Positions 1 to 11,418 are shown, counted from the stretch's first letter. The stretch is DNA of 64,000 nt from Lotus japonicus (GCF_012489685.1 NC_080045.1:3291001-3355000), one strand, 5' to 3'. Notes: generated by a model not told the origin, from the sequence alone. Numbers and translations: made by a program.

Positions 1-1167
1 TTCTTCTAGGATCATCTTCCTCTGAACTTTCTTCTTGGGAGGAGAAGGAAACTCTGGAGCTGGCGGCAGTCTGCTGAAGAAGTCATCGAGATCAATCTCG
101 AATCCTTGAGCCCTTAGGTCTTCAACATAGCACCTAATGGCGTCAGGATTGTCTGCCTGAGTCCACAGAGGGTAGTCATTCAGAGGCATCCTTCTACTTC
201 TGATCTCAGAAGATGTGTCTTCATGGGCAGGAGCAATCTTCTTCTTGATTAGGCCCATCTTCTTTAGAGAGTTTGCCGTGAAGACATCACTGACAATGGT
301 GGTCGGATCCTCTGTGCATCCAGCATTTATCAGATCTTGAACGAGGCCACTCTCAATGAAGAGATCAGACAAAAGTCTCCCGAAGGGAATATACTTGATC
401 GCTGACTTGATGGAGGCAGTGGTACGAGACTTCCGGATACATTCCTTCAAATAGGAGAACAGGAAGTAGGGAAGGCAGATCTTCTTCTGGTCTTGGATGA
501 AGAACAACATCACCTTCTGGTTGAAGTTGATGTAGTCTGGGGAACTGCCCTTTGGTCTCTGGTTTATGCAGTGGAGCAAAATTTTGTGCCAGATCCTGAG
601 CTTGGGATGAAGGTCCATCACCTTGTAAATCGTCTTGCCCGGTTTGTAATTGGTGTACAGGGCCTGGTTGATTGTATCCTTGGTGCTGGGTTTCAGCTTC
701 GATTCCGTGAGTTGGAAACGATACCCAAAAGCAGTGTCTGCACCCAGCAAGTTCACGAATGACTTCTCTGTGATGATGATCTTTCTTCCAAGAATGTGAG
801 ATACCACCTGAGTATCATCGCAGTCGGCGTGCTTCCAGAATTCCTTGATCAGTTTATCATACACTGGTCCTCGAAGTCTGTTGAAGTAATTTCCCCAACC
901 TTGAACTTGGACTTCAGGACGAAGATCATACCCATTTGCAGCCAGGTTGTCGAGGTCGAATCTCCATTCTGCCAGGACTTGAAGTTCCTTAGGAACATAT
1001 ACGCAGTGAACGGCACATCCCCGTTCTGCAATTGGAATAATCTGCTCTTGAGCCTGACCTTGATCTTGTGTCGGATTCTCAGGGCCCCTTTGACCCGTTG
1101 CTAGACCAACTACCATGTGAGGGAACTGGATTGCATCTGCAGTAGTTCTTCTGGTTTGACTCACCAT
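1..1167 (-). CDS. Env-like ORF of the copia element (duplicate copy, runs off window)
   Basis: This is the same reading frame as the env-like ORF at 3395-4721. It starts at the ATG at 1167 and stays open to the left edge, about 388 codons. Its N-terminus (MVSQTRRTTAD) and the whole visible reading match the other copy. It is probably the same locus represented twice because of the unmerged contig overlap. Function is discussed at the other copy. Confidence 0.7.
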   Translation of the reverse strand, partial: MVSQTRRTTADAIQFPHMVVGLATGQRGPENPTQDQGQAQEQIIPIAERGCAVHCVYVPKELQVLAEWRFDLDNLAANGYDLRPEVQVQGWGNYFNRLRGPVYDKLIKEFWKHADCDDTQVVSHILGRKIIITEKSFVNLLGADTAFGYRFQLTESKLKPSTKDTINQALYTNYKPGKTIYKVMDLHPKLRIWHKILLHCINQRPKGSSPDYINFNQKVMLFFIQDQKKICLPYFLFSYLKECIRKSRTTASIKSAIKYIPFGRLLSDLFIESGLVQDLINAGCTEDPTTIVSDVFTANSLKKMGLIKKKIAPAHEDTSSEIRSRRMPLNDYPLWTQADNPDAIRCYVEDLRAQGFEIDLDDFFSRLPPAPEFPSPPKKKVQRKMILEE

Positions 1168-1610
1168 TTTTGAAGCGGTTGAAGGTTTGAGGTAGAAGAT
1201 GAAGGTTGAAAGATGAAGAGAGATCGAGAGAGAAATCGAGGATAAGCGGTTTTGAAAATAGCAGAGAGAGAGAGTGAAAACCGGAAGTGAACGAGATCGT
1301 GTGTGTATAGTGGGTTTTGACAAATAACCGTTGTTGATTCAAAAAGCACTTTAAGATCAACGGTTGAAAATTAAAGATAGATAGTAACAGTAAATACACA
1401 AATCACACACAGGAGAGAAGCACATCTACACGCAATCATAACAGACTGTCACACGGGCACAAGGAACTATGCATCAGAAATACTGACACACGGGTTGCTG
1501 TCTCAGCTTCAGAGTCAGTACCAGTGGGTACACACACTCTGATTGAGTTACCTTCTGGACTAGACATCTTCTGATCAAGAAGTATCATAGTCAGAGGTTC
1601 TGATCCATCT
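1168..1610 (-). other. Spacer between pol and env-like ORF (duplicate copy)
   Basis: This 443-bp stretch lies between the pol stop and the env-like start on the minus strand and duplicates 4722-5164. It has a GA/CT-rich tract just upstream of the env-like ATG and no coding potential that I can support. Confidence 0.6.
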
Positions 1611-3294
1611 TCACTCTGGACAAAAGTCCATGTTTAGATTTTTCAGAATAAAATTAAATCTATCCTCTGCTAAGGGCTTTGTAAAGATATCTGCCCATTG
1701 ATGGTCAGTATCAACAAACTTCAGAAGAAGTACGCCCTTCTGTACATAATCTCTAATAAAGTGATACTTTACCTCAATGTGCTTTGCCCTTGAATGCAAG
1801 ATAGGGTTCTTACTCAATGAGATTGCAGCAGTGTTATCACAATAGATTGGGATATTGCTCTCAAGGATCTGATAATCCTCCAGCTGATGTTTCATCCAGA
1901 GCATCTGAGTGCTGCATATTGCTGCTGAGATATATTCTGCCTCTGCAGTTGATAGTGCAATGGTTGATTGCCTCTTGCTTGCCCATGAGACTAGATTGCT
2001 TCCCAGAAATTGACAATTTCCAGAAGTACTTTTTCTCTCTGTTCTATCTCCAGCATAATCAGCATCACAGTAACCTGAAAGCTTATACTCTGATGTTTTT
2101 CTTATACATCAAGCCAAGGTTAGTGGTGCCTTTCAGATACCTTAGGATCCTCTTAACAGCAGTTAAGTGGGTTTCCCTTGGATCTGATTGGAAACGAGCA
2201 CATAAATGAACACTAAATAGTATGTCTGGCCTAGATGCAGTTAAGTATAGAAGTGAACCTATCATGCCACGATAGAGCTTCTGACATACTTTACCACTTT
2301 TATCTTCTTTCTCCAGAATGCATGTAGGATGCATTGGAGTCTTGGCCACTGTAGATTCCAGCATATTGAACTTCTTCAGAAGTTCTTTAGTGTACTTGCT
2401 CTGATGGATATATGTTCCTTCTGGTGTTTGATCAACTTGTATTCCCAGAAAGTACTTTAATTCTCCCATCATACTCATCTCAAATTCAGCCTGCATCATC
2501 TCAGAAAATTCTTTGCATAGAGATTGATTAGCAGAACCAAATATAATATCATCAACATAAATTTTCACAATTAAGATATCATCTTTATAAGTCTTGCAAA
2601 AAAGAGTTGTATCTACTTTACCCCTTACAAACTCATTCTCCAGAAGGAATGAGCTAAGTCTCTCATACCATGCTCTGGGAGCTTGCTTCAGACCGTAGAG
2701 TGATTTCTTCAATTTGAACACATGGTCTGGTTTCTTCTCATCTTCAAAACCTGGGGGTTGATGAACATAGACTTCCTCTGAAATATAACCATTTAGGAAG
2801 GCACTCTTCACGTCCATCTGATGTAGAACTATGTTGTGATTTACTGAAAAGGAAATCAACAATCTGATTGCCTCCAGTCTTGCTACTGGAGCAAATGTTT
2901 CAGTGTAGTCTATTCCTTCCTGCTGGCTGTAGCCTTGAGCAACTAGCCTTGCCTTGTTTCTGACTACATCTCCTTTCTCATTCAGCTTGTTTCTGAATAC
3001 CCATTTCGTTCCAATAACATGGACACTCTCAGGCTTCTTCACTAAGCTCCAAACATCGTTCTTGGAGAATTGATTCAATTCTTCTTCCATGGCCAGAATC
3101 CAATCCTTGTCCTGAAGAGCTTCATCTATGGACTTGGGTTCAATTAAGGACACCAATCCTTTCAGACTGAGCAAGGTCTCTTCAGAGGGTCTGAAGGCAG
3201 ATCTGGTTCTGACTGGTTCGTCTTTGTTGCCCAAAATCAATTCCTTAGGGTGAGCTGCAGTGATTCTGCTCTTGTTCAGAGTTTGTGAGTTAGA
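1611..3294 (-). pseudogene. Copia pol, RT-RNase H part, frameshifted duplicate copy
   Basis: This covers the 3' half of the copia pol, equivalent to about residue 472 onward of the full copy. RT reads open from the gap and includes the YVDD catalytic box. An extra T in the run at 2094-2098 shifts the frame near residue 872, just before the RNase H CDADYAGD motif. The rest of RNase H resumes in another frame down to the stop at 1611. Because the only difference from the intact copy is a homopolymer length, a sequencing or consensus error at a contig end is the likeliest cause. Confidence 0.8.
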
Positions 3295-3394
3295 NNNNNN
3301 NNNNNNNNNNNNNNNNNNNNNNNNNNNNNNNNNNNNNNNNNNNNNNNNNNNNNNNNNNNNNNNNNNNNNNNNNNNNNNNNNNNNNNNNNNNNNN
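3295..3394. other. Assembly gap of exactly 100 N
   Basis: One hundred consecutive N is a conventional placeholder for a gap of unknown size. It interrupts the copia element between duplicated sequences and marks a contig join. Confidence 0.99.
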
Positions 3395-4721
3395 GCTTCA
3401 CCACAATTCTGACCTGCTTCTTCTTCTTCTTAGGAGGACCATCCTCATTATCACCATCATCACCATCATCAGGCTTGCTGGTTTCATCTTGCTTTCTCTT
3501 GAGTTGACCCGCCTTCTTCTTTTTGATCAGAGGGACATCCGATTCCTCAGAAGATTCTTCTAGGATCATCTTCCTCTGAACTTTCTTCTTGGGAGGAGAA
3601 GGAAACTCTGGAGCTGGCGGCAGTCTGCTGAAGAAGTCATCGAGATCAATCTCGAATCCTTGAGCCCTTAGGTCTTCAACATAGCACCTAATGGCGTCAG
3701 GATTGTCTGCCTGAGTCCACAGAGGGTAGTCATTCAGAGGCATCCTTCTACTTCTGATCTCAGAAGATGTGTCTTCATGGGCAGGAGCAATCTTCTTCTT
3801 GATTAGGCCCATCTTCTTTAGAGAGTTTGCCGTGAAGACATCACTGACAATGGTGGTCGGATCCTCTGTGCATCCAGCATTTATCAGATCTTGAACGAGG
3901 CCACTCTCAATGAAGAGATCAGACAAAAGTCTCCCGAAGGGAATATACTTGATCGCTGACTTGATGGAGGCAGTGGTACGAGACTTCCGGATACATTCCT
4001 TCAAATAGGAGAACAGGAAGTAGGGAAGGCAGATCTTCTTCTGGTCTTGGATGAAGAACAACATCACCTTCTGGTTGAAGTTGATGTAGTCTGGGGAACT
4101 GCCCTTTGGTCTCTGGTTTATGCAGTGGAGCAAAATTTTGTGCCAGATCCTGAGCTTGGGATGAAGGTCCATCACCTTGTAAATCGTCTTGCCCGGTTTG
4201 TAATTGGTGTACAGGGCCTGGTTGATTGTATCCTTGGTGCTGGGTTTCAGCTTCGATTCCGTGAGTTGGAAACGATACCCAAAAGCAGTGTCTGCACCCA
4301 GCAAGTTCACGAATGACTTCTCTGTGATGATGATCTTTCTTCCAAGAATGTGAGATACCACCTGAGTATCATCGCAGTCGGCGTGCTTCCAGAATTCCTT
4401 GATCAGTTTATCATACACTGGTCCTCGAAGTCTGTTGAAGTAATTTCCCCAACCTTGAACTTGGACTTCAGGACGAAGATCATACCCATTTGCAGCCAGG
4501 TTGTCGAGGTCGAATCTCCATTCTGCCAGGACTTGAAGTTCCTTAGGAACATATACGCAGTGAACGGCACATCCCCGTTCTGCAATTGGAATAATCTGCT
4601 CTTGAGCCTGACCTTGATCTTGTGTCGGATTCTCAGGGCCCCTTTGACCCGTTGCTAGACCAACTACCATGTGAGGGAACTGGATTGCATCTGCAGTAGT
4701 TCTTCTGGTTTGACTCACCAT
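3395..4721 (-). CDS. Env-like / plant transposon-protein ORF downstream of copia pol (partial)
   Basis: The frame opens at the ATG at 4721 (MVSQTRRTTAD) and runs 442 codons into the gap, so the C-terminus is missing. A Gln-rich N-terminal stretch is followed by a globular region with LRGPVYDKLIKEFW near residue 95, which resembles the putative plant transposon protein family (Pfam Transposase_32, from memory) found in Sirevirus env-like ORFs. Toward the visible end it becomes strongly charged, with KKKKAGQLKRK, a run of Asp/Gly and PPKKKKKQ, which look like nuclear-localisation stretches. I see no signal peptide near residue 1, and the glycoprotein role implied by 'env-like' is not supported here. 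It lies 443 bp after pol and is probably expressed by readthrough, splicing or a subgenomic RNA. Confidence 0.72.
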
Positions 4722-5164
4722 TTTTGAAGCGGTTGAAGGTTTGAGGTAGAAGATGAAGGTTGAAAGATGAAGAGAGATCGAGAGAGAAATCGAGGATAAG
4801 CGGTTTTGAAAATAGCAGAGAGAGAGAGTGAAAACCGGAAGTGAACGAGATCGTGTGTGTATAGTGGGTTTTGACAAATAACCGTTGTTGATTCAAAAAG
4901 CACTTTAAGATCAACGGTTGAAAATTAAAGATAGATAGTAACAGTAAATACACAAATCACACACAGGAGAGAAGCACATCTACACGCAATCATAACAGAC
5001 TGTCACACGGGCACAAGGAACTATGCATCAGAAATACTGACACACGGGTTGCTGTCTCAGCTTCAGAGTCAGTACCAGTGGGTACACACACTCTGATTGA
5101 GTTACCTTCTGGACTAGACATCTTCTGATCAAGAAGTATCATAGTCAGAGGTTCTGATCCATCT
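4722..5164 (-). other. Spacer between copia pol stop and env-like ORF
   Basis: The 443 bp between the pol TGA (5165-5167) and the env-like ATG contain no supported gene. The part next to the env-like ATG is CT-rich on the minus strand, resembling a plant 5' leader. I could not identify a splice acceptor with confidence. Confidence 0.55.
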
Positions 5165-8100
5165 TCACTCTGGACAAAAGTCCATGTTTAGATTTTTCAG
5201 AATAAAATTAAATCTATCCTCTGCTAAGGGCTTTGTAAAGATATCTGCCCATTGATGGTCAGTATCAACAAACTTCAGAAGAAGTACGCCCTTCTGTACA
5301 TAATCTCTAATAAAGTGATACTTTACCTCAATGTGCTTTGCCCTTGAATGCAAGATAGGGTTCTTACTCAATGAGATTGCAGCAGTGTTATCACAATAGA
5401 TTGGGATATTGCTCTCAAGGATCTGATAATCCTCCAGCTGATGTTTCATCCAGAGCATCTGAGTGCTGCATATTGCTGCTGAGATATATTCTGCCTCTGC
5501 AGTTGATAGTGCAATGGTTGATTGCCTCTTGCTTGCCCATGAGACTAGATTGCTTCCCAGAAATTGACAATTTCCAGAAGTACTTTTTCTCTCTGTTCTA
5601 TCTCCAGCATAATCAGCATCACAGTAACCTGAAAGCTTATACTCTGATGTTTTCTTATACATCAAGCCAAGGTTAGTGGTGCCTTTCAGATACCTTAGGA
5701 TCCTCTTAACAGCAGTTAAGTGGGTTTCCCTTGGATCTGATTGGAAACGAGCACATAAATGAACACTAAATAGTATGTCTGGCCTAGATGCAGTTAAGTA
5801 TAGAAGTGAACCTATCATGCCACGATAGAGCTTCTGACATACTTTACCACTTTTATCTTCTTTCTCCAGAATGCATGTAGGATGCATTGGAGTCTTGGCC
5901 ACTGTAGATTCCAGCATATTGAACTTCTTCAGAAGTTCTTTAGTGTACTTGCTCTGATGGATATATGTTCCTTCTGGTGTTTGATCAACTTGTATTCCCA
6001 GAAAGTACTTTAATTCTCCCATCATACTCATCTCAAATTCAGCCTGCATCATCTCAGAAAATTCTTTGCATAGAGATTGATTAGCAGAACCAAATATAAT
6101 ATCATCAACATAAATTTTCACAATTAAGATATCATCTTTATAAGTCTTGCAAAAAAGAGTTGTATCTACTTTACCCCTTACAAACTCATTCTCCAGAAGG
6201 AATGAGCTAAGTCTCTCATACCATGCTCTGGGAGCTTGCTTCAGACCGTAGAGTGATTTCTTCAATTTGAACACATGGTCTGGTTTCTTCTCATCTTCAA
6301 AACCTGGGGGTTGATGAACATAGACTTCCTCTGAAATATAACCATTTAGGAAGGCACTCTTCACGTCCATCTGATGTAGAACTATGTTGTGATTTACTGA
6401 AAAGGAAATCAACAATCTGATTGCCTCCAGTCTTGCTACTGGAGCAAATGTTTCAGTGTAGTCTATTCCTTCCTGCTGGCTGTAGCCTTGAGCAACTAGC
6501 CTTGCCTTGTTTCTGACTACATCTCCTTTCTCATTCAGCTTGTTTCTGAATACCCATTTCGTTCCAATAACATGGACACTCTCAGGCTTCTTCACTAAGC
6601 TCCAAACATCGTTCTTGGAGAATTGATTCAATTCTTCTTCCATGGCCAGAATCCAATCCTTGTCCTGAAGAGCTTCATCTATGGACTTGGGTTCAATTAA
6701 GGACACCAATCCTTTCAGACTGAGCAAGGTCTCTTCAGAGGGTCTGAAGGCAGATCTGGTTCTGACTGGTTCGTCTTTGTTGCCCAAAATCAATTCCTTA
6801 GGGTGAGCTGCAGTGATTCTGCTCTTGTTCAGAGTTTGTGAGTTAGAGGGACCAACTTCTTCCTCTGGTTCATCTTCCTCTGGCTCAACTTCCTCTGGAG
6901 CTTTGCCTTTGTCAGAAACATTAATGCTTAAATCTGCAAACTTTTCAACTAGCTTTGACTGGTCAGAGTCAAGCTTATCGTCAAATCTAACATGAATAGA
7001 TTCTTCAATAGTCTTAGCATCAGTATTATAAAATCTAAAACCTTTAGATCTCTCAGAGTAACCGAGTAATAGACACTTAGAAGACTTAGCATCAAATTTA
7101 TGCAATCTATCCTTAGTATTGAGAACATAACAAACACAGCCAAAAGGATGAAAATAAGAAATGTTGGGTTTTATGTTCTTCCACAATTCATAAGGAGTCT
7201 TATTCAGAATTGGTCTCACAGAGATTCTGTTCTGAATGTAACATGCTGTATTTACTGCCTCTGCCCAAAAGTGCTTAGCCATGCCAGTTTCTTGGAGCAT
7301 GGTTCTAGCCATCTCCTGAAGAGTTCTGTTCTTCCTCTCAACAACACCATTTTGTTGAGGAGTTCTGGGACAAGAGAAATCATGTGCAATTCCATAGGAA
7401 TCAAACAGACTCTCAAATTTGTCATTCTCAAACTCTCCACCATGGTCACTTCTGACACGCACAATCCTACAAGCCTTCTCGTTTTGCACTTGAGCAATGA
7501 AGGTAGAGAACACAGCATGAGACTCATCCTTGCGGGTTAGAAACTTTACCCATGTCCAGCGGCTATAGTCATCAACGATAACCATCCCATATCTCTTGCC
7601 ACCTATAGACTCAGTTTTCACTGGTCCAAAAAGGTCGATATGCAGAAGTTCTAACGGCCTTGAGGTTGAGACAACATTCTTTGCCTTGAAAGGGACTTTT
7701 GTGAATTTTCCTTTCTGACATGCTTCACAAAGAGCGTCTGAAGCGAACTTCAGATTGGGTAAGCCCCTGACAAGGTTTAGCTTGCTCAGCTGAGAAATCT
7801 TTCTCATACTGGCATGCCCTAACCGTCTATGCCATATCCACTGCTCTTCATTAACAGACAGAAGGCACTTCACATTCTGAGCCTCCAACTCAGATAATCT
7901 GATCTTATAAATGTTGTTCTTCCTCTTGCTGTTAAACAGAACAGAGCCATCGATTTGACTTACAGCCCGGCAGGACTTTTGATTGAATATAACATCATAA
8001 CCCTTGTCAGCTAATTGACTTATAGACAATAAGTTATGTGTTAAGCCGTCTACCAATAACACATTATCAATGCATGGACTACTATCTACACAAATAGTAC

Positions 8101-8269
8101 CAGTACCAACAATTTTACCCTTTTCATTTCCTCCAAAGCCAACTTCGCCTCCAGGCTTAAGTTTCAGCTCTCGGAACATACGCCTTTCTCCCGTCATGTG
8201 ACGCGAGCATCCACTGTCCAGATACCATGATTGGTGTTTCAGTGGAGCTATCAAGGATATCTGCAACAT
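5165..8269 (-). CDS. Copia pol polyprotein: protease, integrase, RT, RNase H
   Basis: This intact frame of 1034 codons encodes the replication enzymes. The aspartic protease site is DSG at residues 18-20 within [13 protein letters not shown]. The integrase zinc finger uses H147, H152, C181 and C184, and its catalytic triad is D212, D275 and E311 with the usual 35-residue spacing. Reverse transcriptase spans about 567-812, with D635 in [10 protein letters not shown] and the YVDD box at 720-723. RNase H spans about 880-1010, with D884, E927 and D960. Integrase before RT defines the copia superfamily. The ATG at 8269 lies just upstream of the protease motif and in a different frame from gag, so the natural start may instead be a frameshift fusion. 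All catalytic residues are present, although the upstream gag is damaged. Confidence 0.93.
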   Translation of the reverse strand: MLQISLIAPLKHQSWYLDSGCSRHMTGERRMFRELKLKPGGEVGFGGNEKGKIVGTGTICVDSSPCIDNVLLVDGLTHNLLSISQLADKGYDVIFNQKSCRAVSQIDGSVLFNSKRKNNIYKIRLSELEAQNVKCLLSVNEEQWIWHRRLGHASMRKISQLSKLNLVRGLPNLKFASDALCEACQKGKFTKVPFKAKNVVSTSRPLELLHIDLFGPVKTESIGGKRYGMVIVDDYSRWTWVKFLTRKDESHAVFSTFIAQVQNEKACRIVRVRSDHGGEFENDKFESLFDSYGIAHDFSCPRTPQQNGVVERKNRTLQEMARTMLQETGMAKHFWAEAVNTACYIQNRISVRPILNKTPYELWKNIKPNISYFHPFGCVCYVLNTKDRLHKFDAKSSKCLLLGYSERSKGFRFYNTDAKTIEESIHVRFDDKLDSDQSKLVEKFADLSINVSDKGKAPEEVEPEEDEPEEEVGPSNSQTLNKSRITAAHPKELILGNKDEPVRTRSAFRPSEETLLSLKGLVSLIEPKSIDEALQDKDWILAMEEELNQFSKNDVWSLVKKPESVHVIGTKWVFRNKLNEKGDVVRNKARLVAQGYSQQEGIDYTETFAPVARLEAIRLLISFSVNHNIVLHQMDVKSAFLNGYISEEVYVHQPPGFEDEKKPDHVFKLKKSLYGLKQAPRAWYERLSSFLLENEFVRGKVDTTLFCKTYKDDILIVKIYVDDIIFGSANQSLCKEFSEMMQAEFEMSMMGELKYFLGIQVDQTPEGTYIHQSKYTKELLKKFNMLESTVAKTPMHPTCILEKEDKSGKVCQKLYRGMIGSLLYLTASRPDILFSVHLCARFQSDPRETHLTAVKRILRYLKGTTNLGLMYKKTSEYKLSGYCDADYAGDRTERKSTSGNCQFLGSNLVSWASKRQSTIALSTAEAEYISAAICSTQMLWMKHQLEDYQILESNIPIYCDNTAAISLSKNPILHSRAKHIEVKYHFIRDYVQKGVLLLKFVDTDHQWADIFTKPLAEDRFNFILKNLNMDFCPE

Positions 8270-10066
8270 AGATAATCTTGTCCTTAGGTACCCACTTTCT
8301 GGGTCCTCTCTTGTTAGTTACCCCAGAGGTTCTGATCACCTTGGGTGTCTCAACATGATATTTTAAAGGAATATTTGCATGATATTTAGTCATGGAGAAA
8401 GATCCCTTTTTAAGAGGGTGTTTAGCAACTTTAGCAGGTACAGGATCAGGCAATATGGTACCAGAGGGAACAAAGCATTCATACAAGGATTTAGCTTTAG
8501 ACACAGAGGGCTCATTTCTAATTGGTTTAGAATAGCCAATGCCATGCATTCCATTTCTGCTTACACCATAGATCATTGAAGCCATTAAGCTTCTATCCAC
8601 GCTTTTAGCTAGGAATCTTTGAAAAGACTTTTCATACTTAGATTCATTTCTACAATCAGAGGCATCACAGGCAATAATTTCTTCTAACTTAGCAATCTGG
8701 TTCTTAAGCACAGAGTTAGAATTGATCAAGGCATGATTATCATTTTTCAAATCAGAAATAATTTTCTCATGTTCAGAAGGAGTCTTGGAAACAGCAGATA
8801 AGTTCTTTTTCAGCTTCTTATGCTTAGACAATAAGGAGTTATACTTATCCATAACATCAGACAATGCATGTTTCAGTTCAGAGGTAGAGAAAGAAGCGAA
8901 TACCTCATTTTCATCGTCTGAGTTAGGATTTCCTTCTGATTCTGAGTCAGAGTCAACAACTCCCTTTGACTCTGCTTCCTTGTCTTTGACAATAGCCATG
9001 AGTCCTTGGACTTCACCATCAGAGTCAACATCCTCTGACTCTGATTCATCAAATGTCACCATCAGACTCTTCTTTGTCTTGAAGTGCTTCTTTGGCTTCT
9101 TGTCCTTCTTCAATTTTGGACAATCACTTTTGTAGTGCCCTGATTCTTTGCACTCAAAGCATGTGACTTCCTTAAGTGAGGACTTCTTCTGACCTGAGGA
9201 TTCAGACTTTCCTTTTGCCTTTCCAGAGCCTTTGTATTTGCTCTGCCTGTGCTTCCAGATGCGATTGAGTCTCTTGGAGATCAGAGTCAGCTCATCTTCA
9301 TCAGAATCTTCTGATGCTTCTTCAGATTCCTCTTCTTCAGCTTGAAGAGCTTTTGACTTCTCAACCTTAGCCTTTTCAGATTTAGATTTCAAGGCTATGG
9401 ATTTTTCCTCAGATCTTGCATCTCTGAGCGCTTCAGCTCATGGCATTTCAAAATGCTGATGAGTTCTTCTAAACTCATATTCTCAACGTCTCTCGTGAGC
9501 TCTATTGAAGTCACTAAAGGCATCCAACTTTCAGGAAGACACCTGATGACCCTTATGACATGATCTTTTGTTGTGTAGCTCTTGTTGAGAGGTCGTATGC
9601 CAGCTACAAGCAACTGAAATCTGGAGAACATTTCTTCAATGGACTCATTTGGCTCCATGATGAAGGATTCATACTTTTGGATCAAAGACAATGCCTTTGA
9701 TTCTTTGACTTTCTTGTTTCCTTCATGAGACATCTTCAGAGATTCGAAAATGCCTTTCGCAAACTCACGATCTGTAATCTTCTGGTACTCTTCATAGGAA
9801 ATAACACTTAGAAGAATTGCTCTTGCTTTGTGATGTTGTGAGTACAGCTTCTTTTGATCTGCAGTCATCTCTGACCTTGGGATCTTCTTGCCATCTGCAT
9901 CAACTGGACGCTCTTAGCCATCCACAATAATATCCCAGAGATCTGCATCGAAACCCAGAAAGAAACTTTCCAGTCTATCTTTCCAATATTCGAACCTTTG
10001 ACCGTCGAACATAGGAGGCTTTGCATTGTAACCATCTCTTTGAGTTTCACTGGTGGTGGCAGCCAT
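8270..10066 (-). pseudogene. Copia gag, broken by a nonsense codon and frame changes
   Basis: Gag forms the virus-like particle and packages the RNA. The ATG at 10066 (MAATTSETQRDG) opens a frame that stops at codon 51 with TAA at 9916-9914 and then continues in the same frame from 9868. A second break near 9402-9409, beside an A-run on the minus strand, looks like a one-base loss. The following open frame (from 9392) carries an acidic Ser/Glu region, a C-X2-C-X4-H-X4-C knuckle at 9161-9120 (CFECKESGHYKSDC) and a predicted coiled coil. A third frame change separates this frame from pol near 8270. That last change might be a natural gag-pol frameshift, while the first two look like lesions. 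Confidence 0.85.
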
Positions 10067-10124
10067 TGTTTTTCACACCGGCCCGGATCACTGAACACTG
10101 TTAGGTGTGGTAATCAGAACTTGC

Positions 10125-10136
10125 GCTCTGATACCA
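10125..10136 (-). promoter_or_regulatory. Primer-binding site for initiator Met-tRNA
   Basis: The minus strand reads TGGTATCAGAGC two bases inside the LTR. It is complementary to the 3' end of plant initiator Met-tRNA, the standard minus-strand primer of plant copia elements. It fixes the LTR inner boundary and the element's orientation. Confidence 0.93.
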
Positions 10137-10138
10137 AT

Positions 10139-11347
10139 TGAAGGTATGAAAAACGGTAGAAAGGGGGGGGGTTTGAATAACGTTTTCAGTACAAAACTTC
10201 CACCTTAAAGATTTTGACAAATCTTTCGAGAACTTAAGTGCTAAAGATAAGAGATAGAAAAGCACACAAGGATTTTATCCTGGTTCACTTGATAAATCAC
10301 TCAAGCTACTCCAGTCCACCCGTTAAGGTGATTTCTTCCTTCTTAGAATGAAGGCAATCCACTAATCAGGTAAGAGTTACAACTGCACTTGAAACCTACA
10401 AGTGACTAACAATTACACTGACTTAGCTCACACTAAGATTCACTCTCTTAGTCTTCTCTAGGATCCGATCAACCTTGATCTCCTAAAGGAACTAAACAAA
10501 CTGTTTATCAAATAATTGTTTACAAGAGATTTGCTTCTAAAAAGCTAATAGTAAACTCAATGAATTTCAGATGAAAGAAAGCTTAGAAGAATTTAAGTTT
10601 GTCTTGCGCTTATGTGAATGCTTCTAGCCGCTTCTTTCAGTCTTCAGCCTCTATATATACTCCAAGGATTAGGGTTGAGCGTTGCATGGAAAATGCTACC
10701 GTTGGAGGGCAGTTCTGGAAAATCCAGCTTCTGCTGTGTCTGAGACTGTTAGGTAGGTCGTCAGGAAGGTACAGTTGCTTTTGTACTTGGATAGCGACTT
10801 GACCTTTAAACCTAGGAGACTTCTGATCAGGGGAATGCTTCATATTGGAACTTGTGAAGCCGGTTGATCAGAGTCAGAGGGAAAGCCCAGATCCTCTGAC
10901 CATTGTTTCTTCTGATTCTGAACTCAGAGGGAAGAACATGGTCTTCAGAGTATCTTGCTTCTGGACAACAGAATTTCACTAATCAGCTTCTGGATCTTCA
11001 GAGTCTTCTACACCATCAGAATATCTGAGCCTTCAGTGTTTCTTGGTTATCAGACTTTCTGGATCTTCAGAGCTTCTAGTGACTGAGTCCACATCAGAGT
11101 TTGTATAACTTCAGAACTTCTGAAGCTTTTCCACTGTTCATACTGAACATGGTGAATGCGAAAGCGTTGCTTGGGTTGCTCTTTATACACAGTGCTTCTG
11201 ATTTGTGTGAGATTGAGTTGAGGTCAGAGCCTGTAAATAGCACACTCAGAAAAACACGTTAGAGTCCCACAATTGTTCATATTAAAAGGTTAACTTGTAA
11301 TCATCAAAACATAGAGTTGTACTACTAGATCAAAACTTGATCTTACA
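10139..11347 (-). repeat. 5' LTR of the copia element (1209 bp)
   Basis: On the minus strand the LTR starts TGTAAGATCAAG at 11347 and ends CTTCA at 10139, giving TG...CA termini. The inner end abuts the primer-binding site and the outer end abuts satellite. It holds a TATA-like box at 10651-10659, a run of nine G on the plus strand at 10163-10171, and many copies of TCAGAG-like words between about 10860 and 11130. The partner LTR is outside the window, so age cannot be estimated. The five bases after it (ACCAT, 11348-11352) would be the target duplication, but the other side is not visible. Confidence 0.87.
10651..10659 (-). promoter_or_regulatory. TATA box in the copia LTR
   Basis: The minus strand reads TATATATAG in the LTR, about 580 bp upstream of the gag ATG. 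It is the best candidate for the core promoter of the genomic RNA. Confidence 0.6.
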
Positions 11348-11418
11348 ACCATTTGGGAAACGGAGCATGCCATGGCAATCCAAGTTTCCTTTCCAACCTG
11401 ATATTTTCCCTTGAAAAC

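Larger units (their letters stand above)
1..3294 (-). repeat. Near-identical duplicate of 3555-6847 ending at the assembly gap
   Basis: Position 1 matches position 3555 and the match continues to 3294/6847, where the left copy stops exactly at the run of N. The offset is 3554 up to about 2093 and 3553 beyond it, because the left copy has five T where the right has four (2094-2098 against 5648-5651). I saw no other difference. The right-hand sequence also begins at 3395, 160 bp before the counterpart of position 1. This is the geometry of two overlapping contig ends. A real tandem duplication is possible but less likely. Confidence 0.9.
3395..11347 (-). mobile_element. Ty1/copia Sirevirus-type LTR retrotransposon, 3' end missing
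   Basis: Reading leftward on the minus strand, the order is LTR (11347-10139), primer-binding site complementary to initiator Met-tRNA, gag with a CCHC knuckle, pol in the copia order protease-integrase-RT-RNase H, then an extra env-like ORF. That extra ORF after pol, the long coiled-coil gag and the LTR style fit the Sirevirus (SIRE1/Maximus) group, a family assignment made from memory. The element sits in satellite DNA: its LTR ends at 11347 and satellite starts at once. Its 3' LTR is not in the window, because the copy runs into an assembly gap. Gag is broken, so this copy is probably not autonomous. Confidence 0.88.

Noticed and set aside
493..1104. Plus-strand frames opposite the env-like ORF (also at 4047-4658)
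   Set aside because: They are shadows of the minus-strand env-like coding sequence, duplicated with it.
8157..8270. The end of the gag-like frame ([18 protein letters not shown]) as a real gag C-terminus
   Set aside because: It is the out-of-frame reading of the conserved protease stretch [13 protein letters not shown] in the pol frame.
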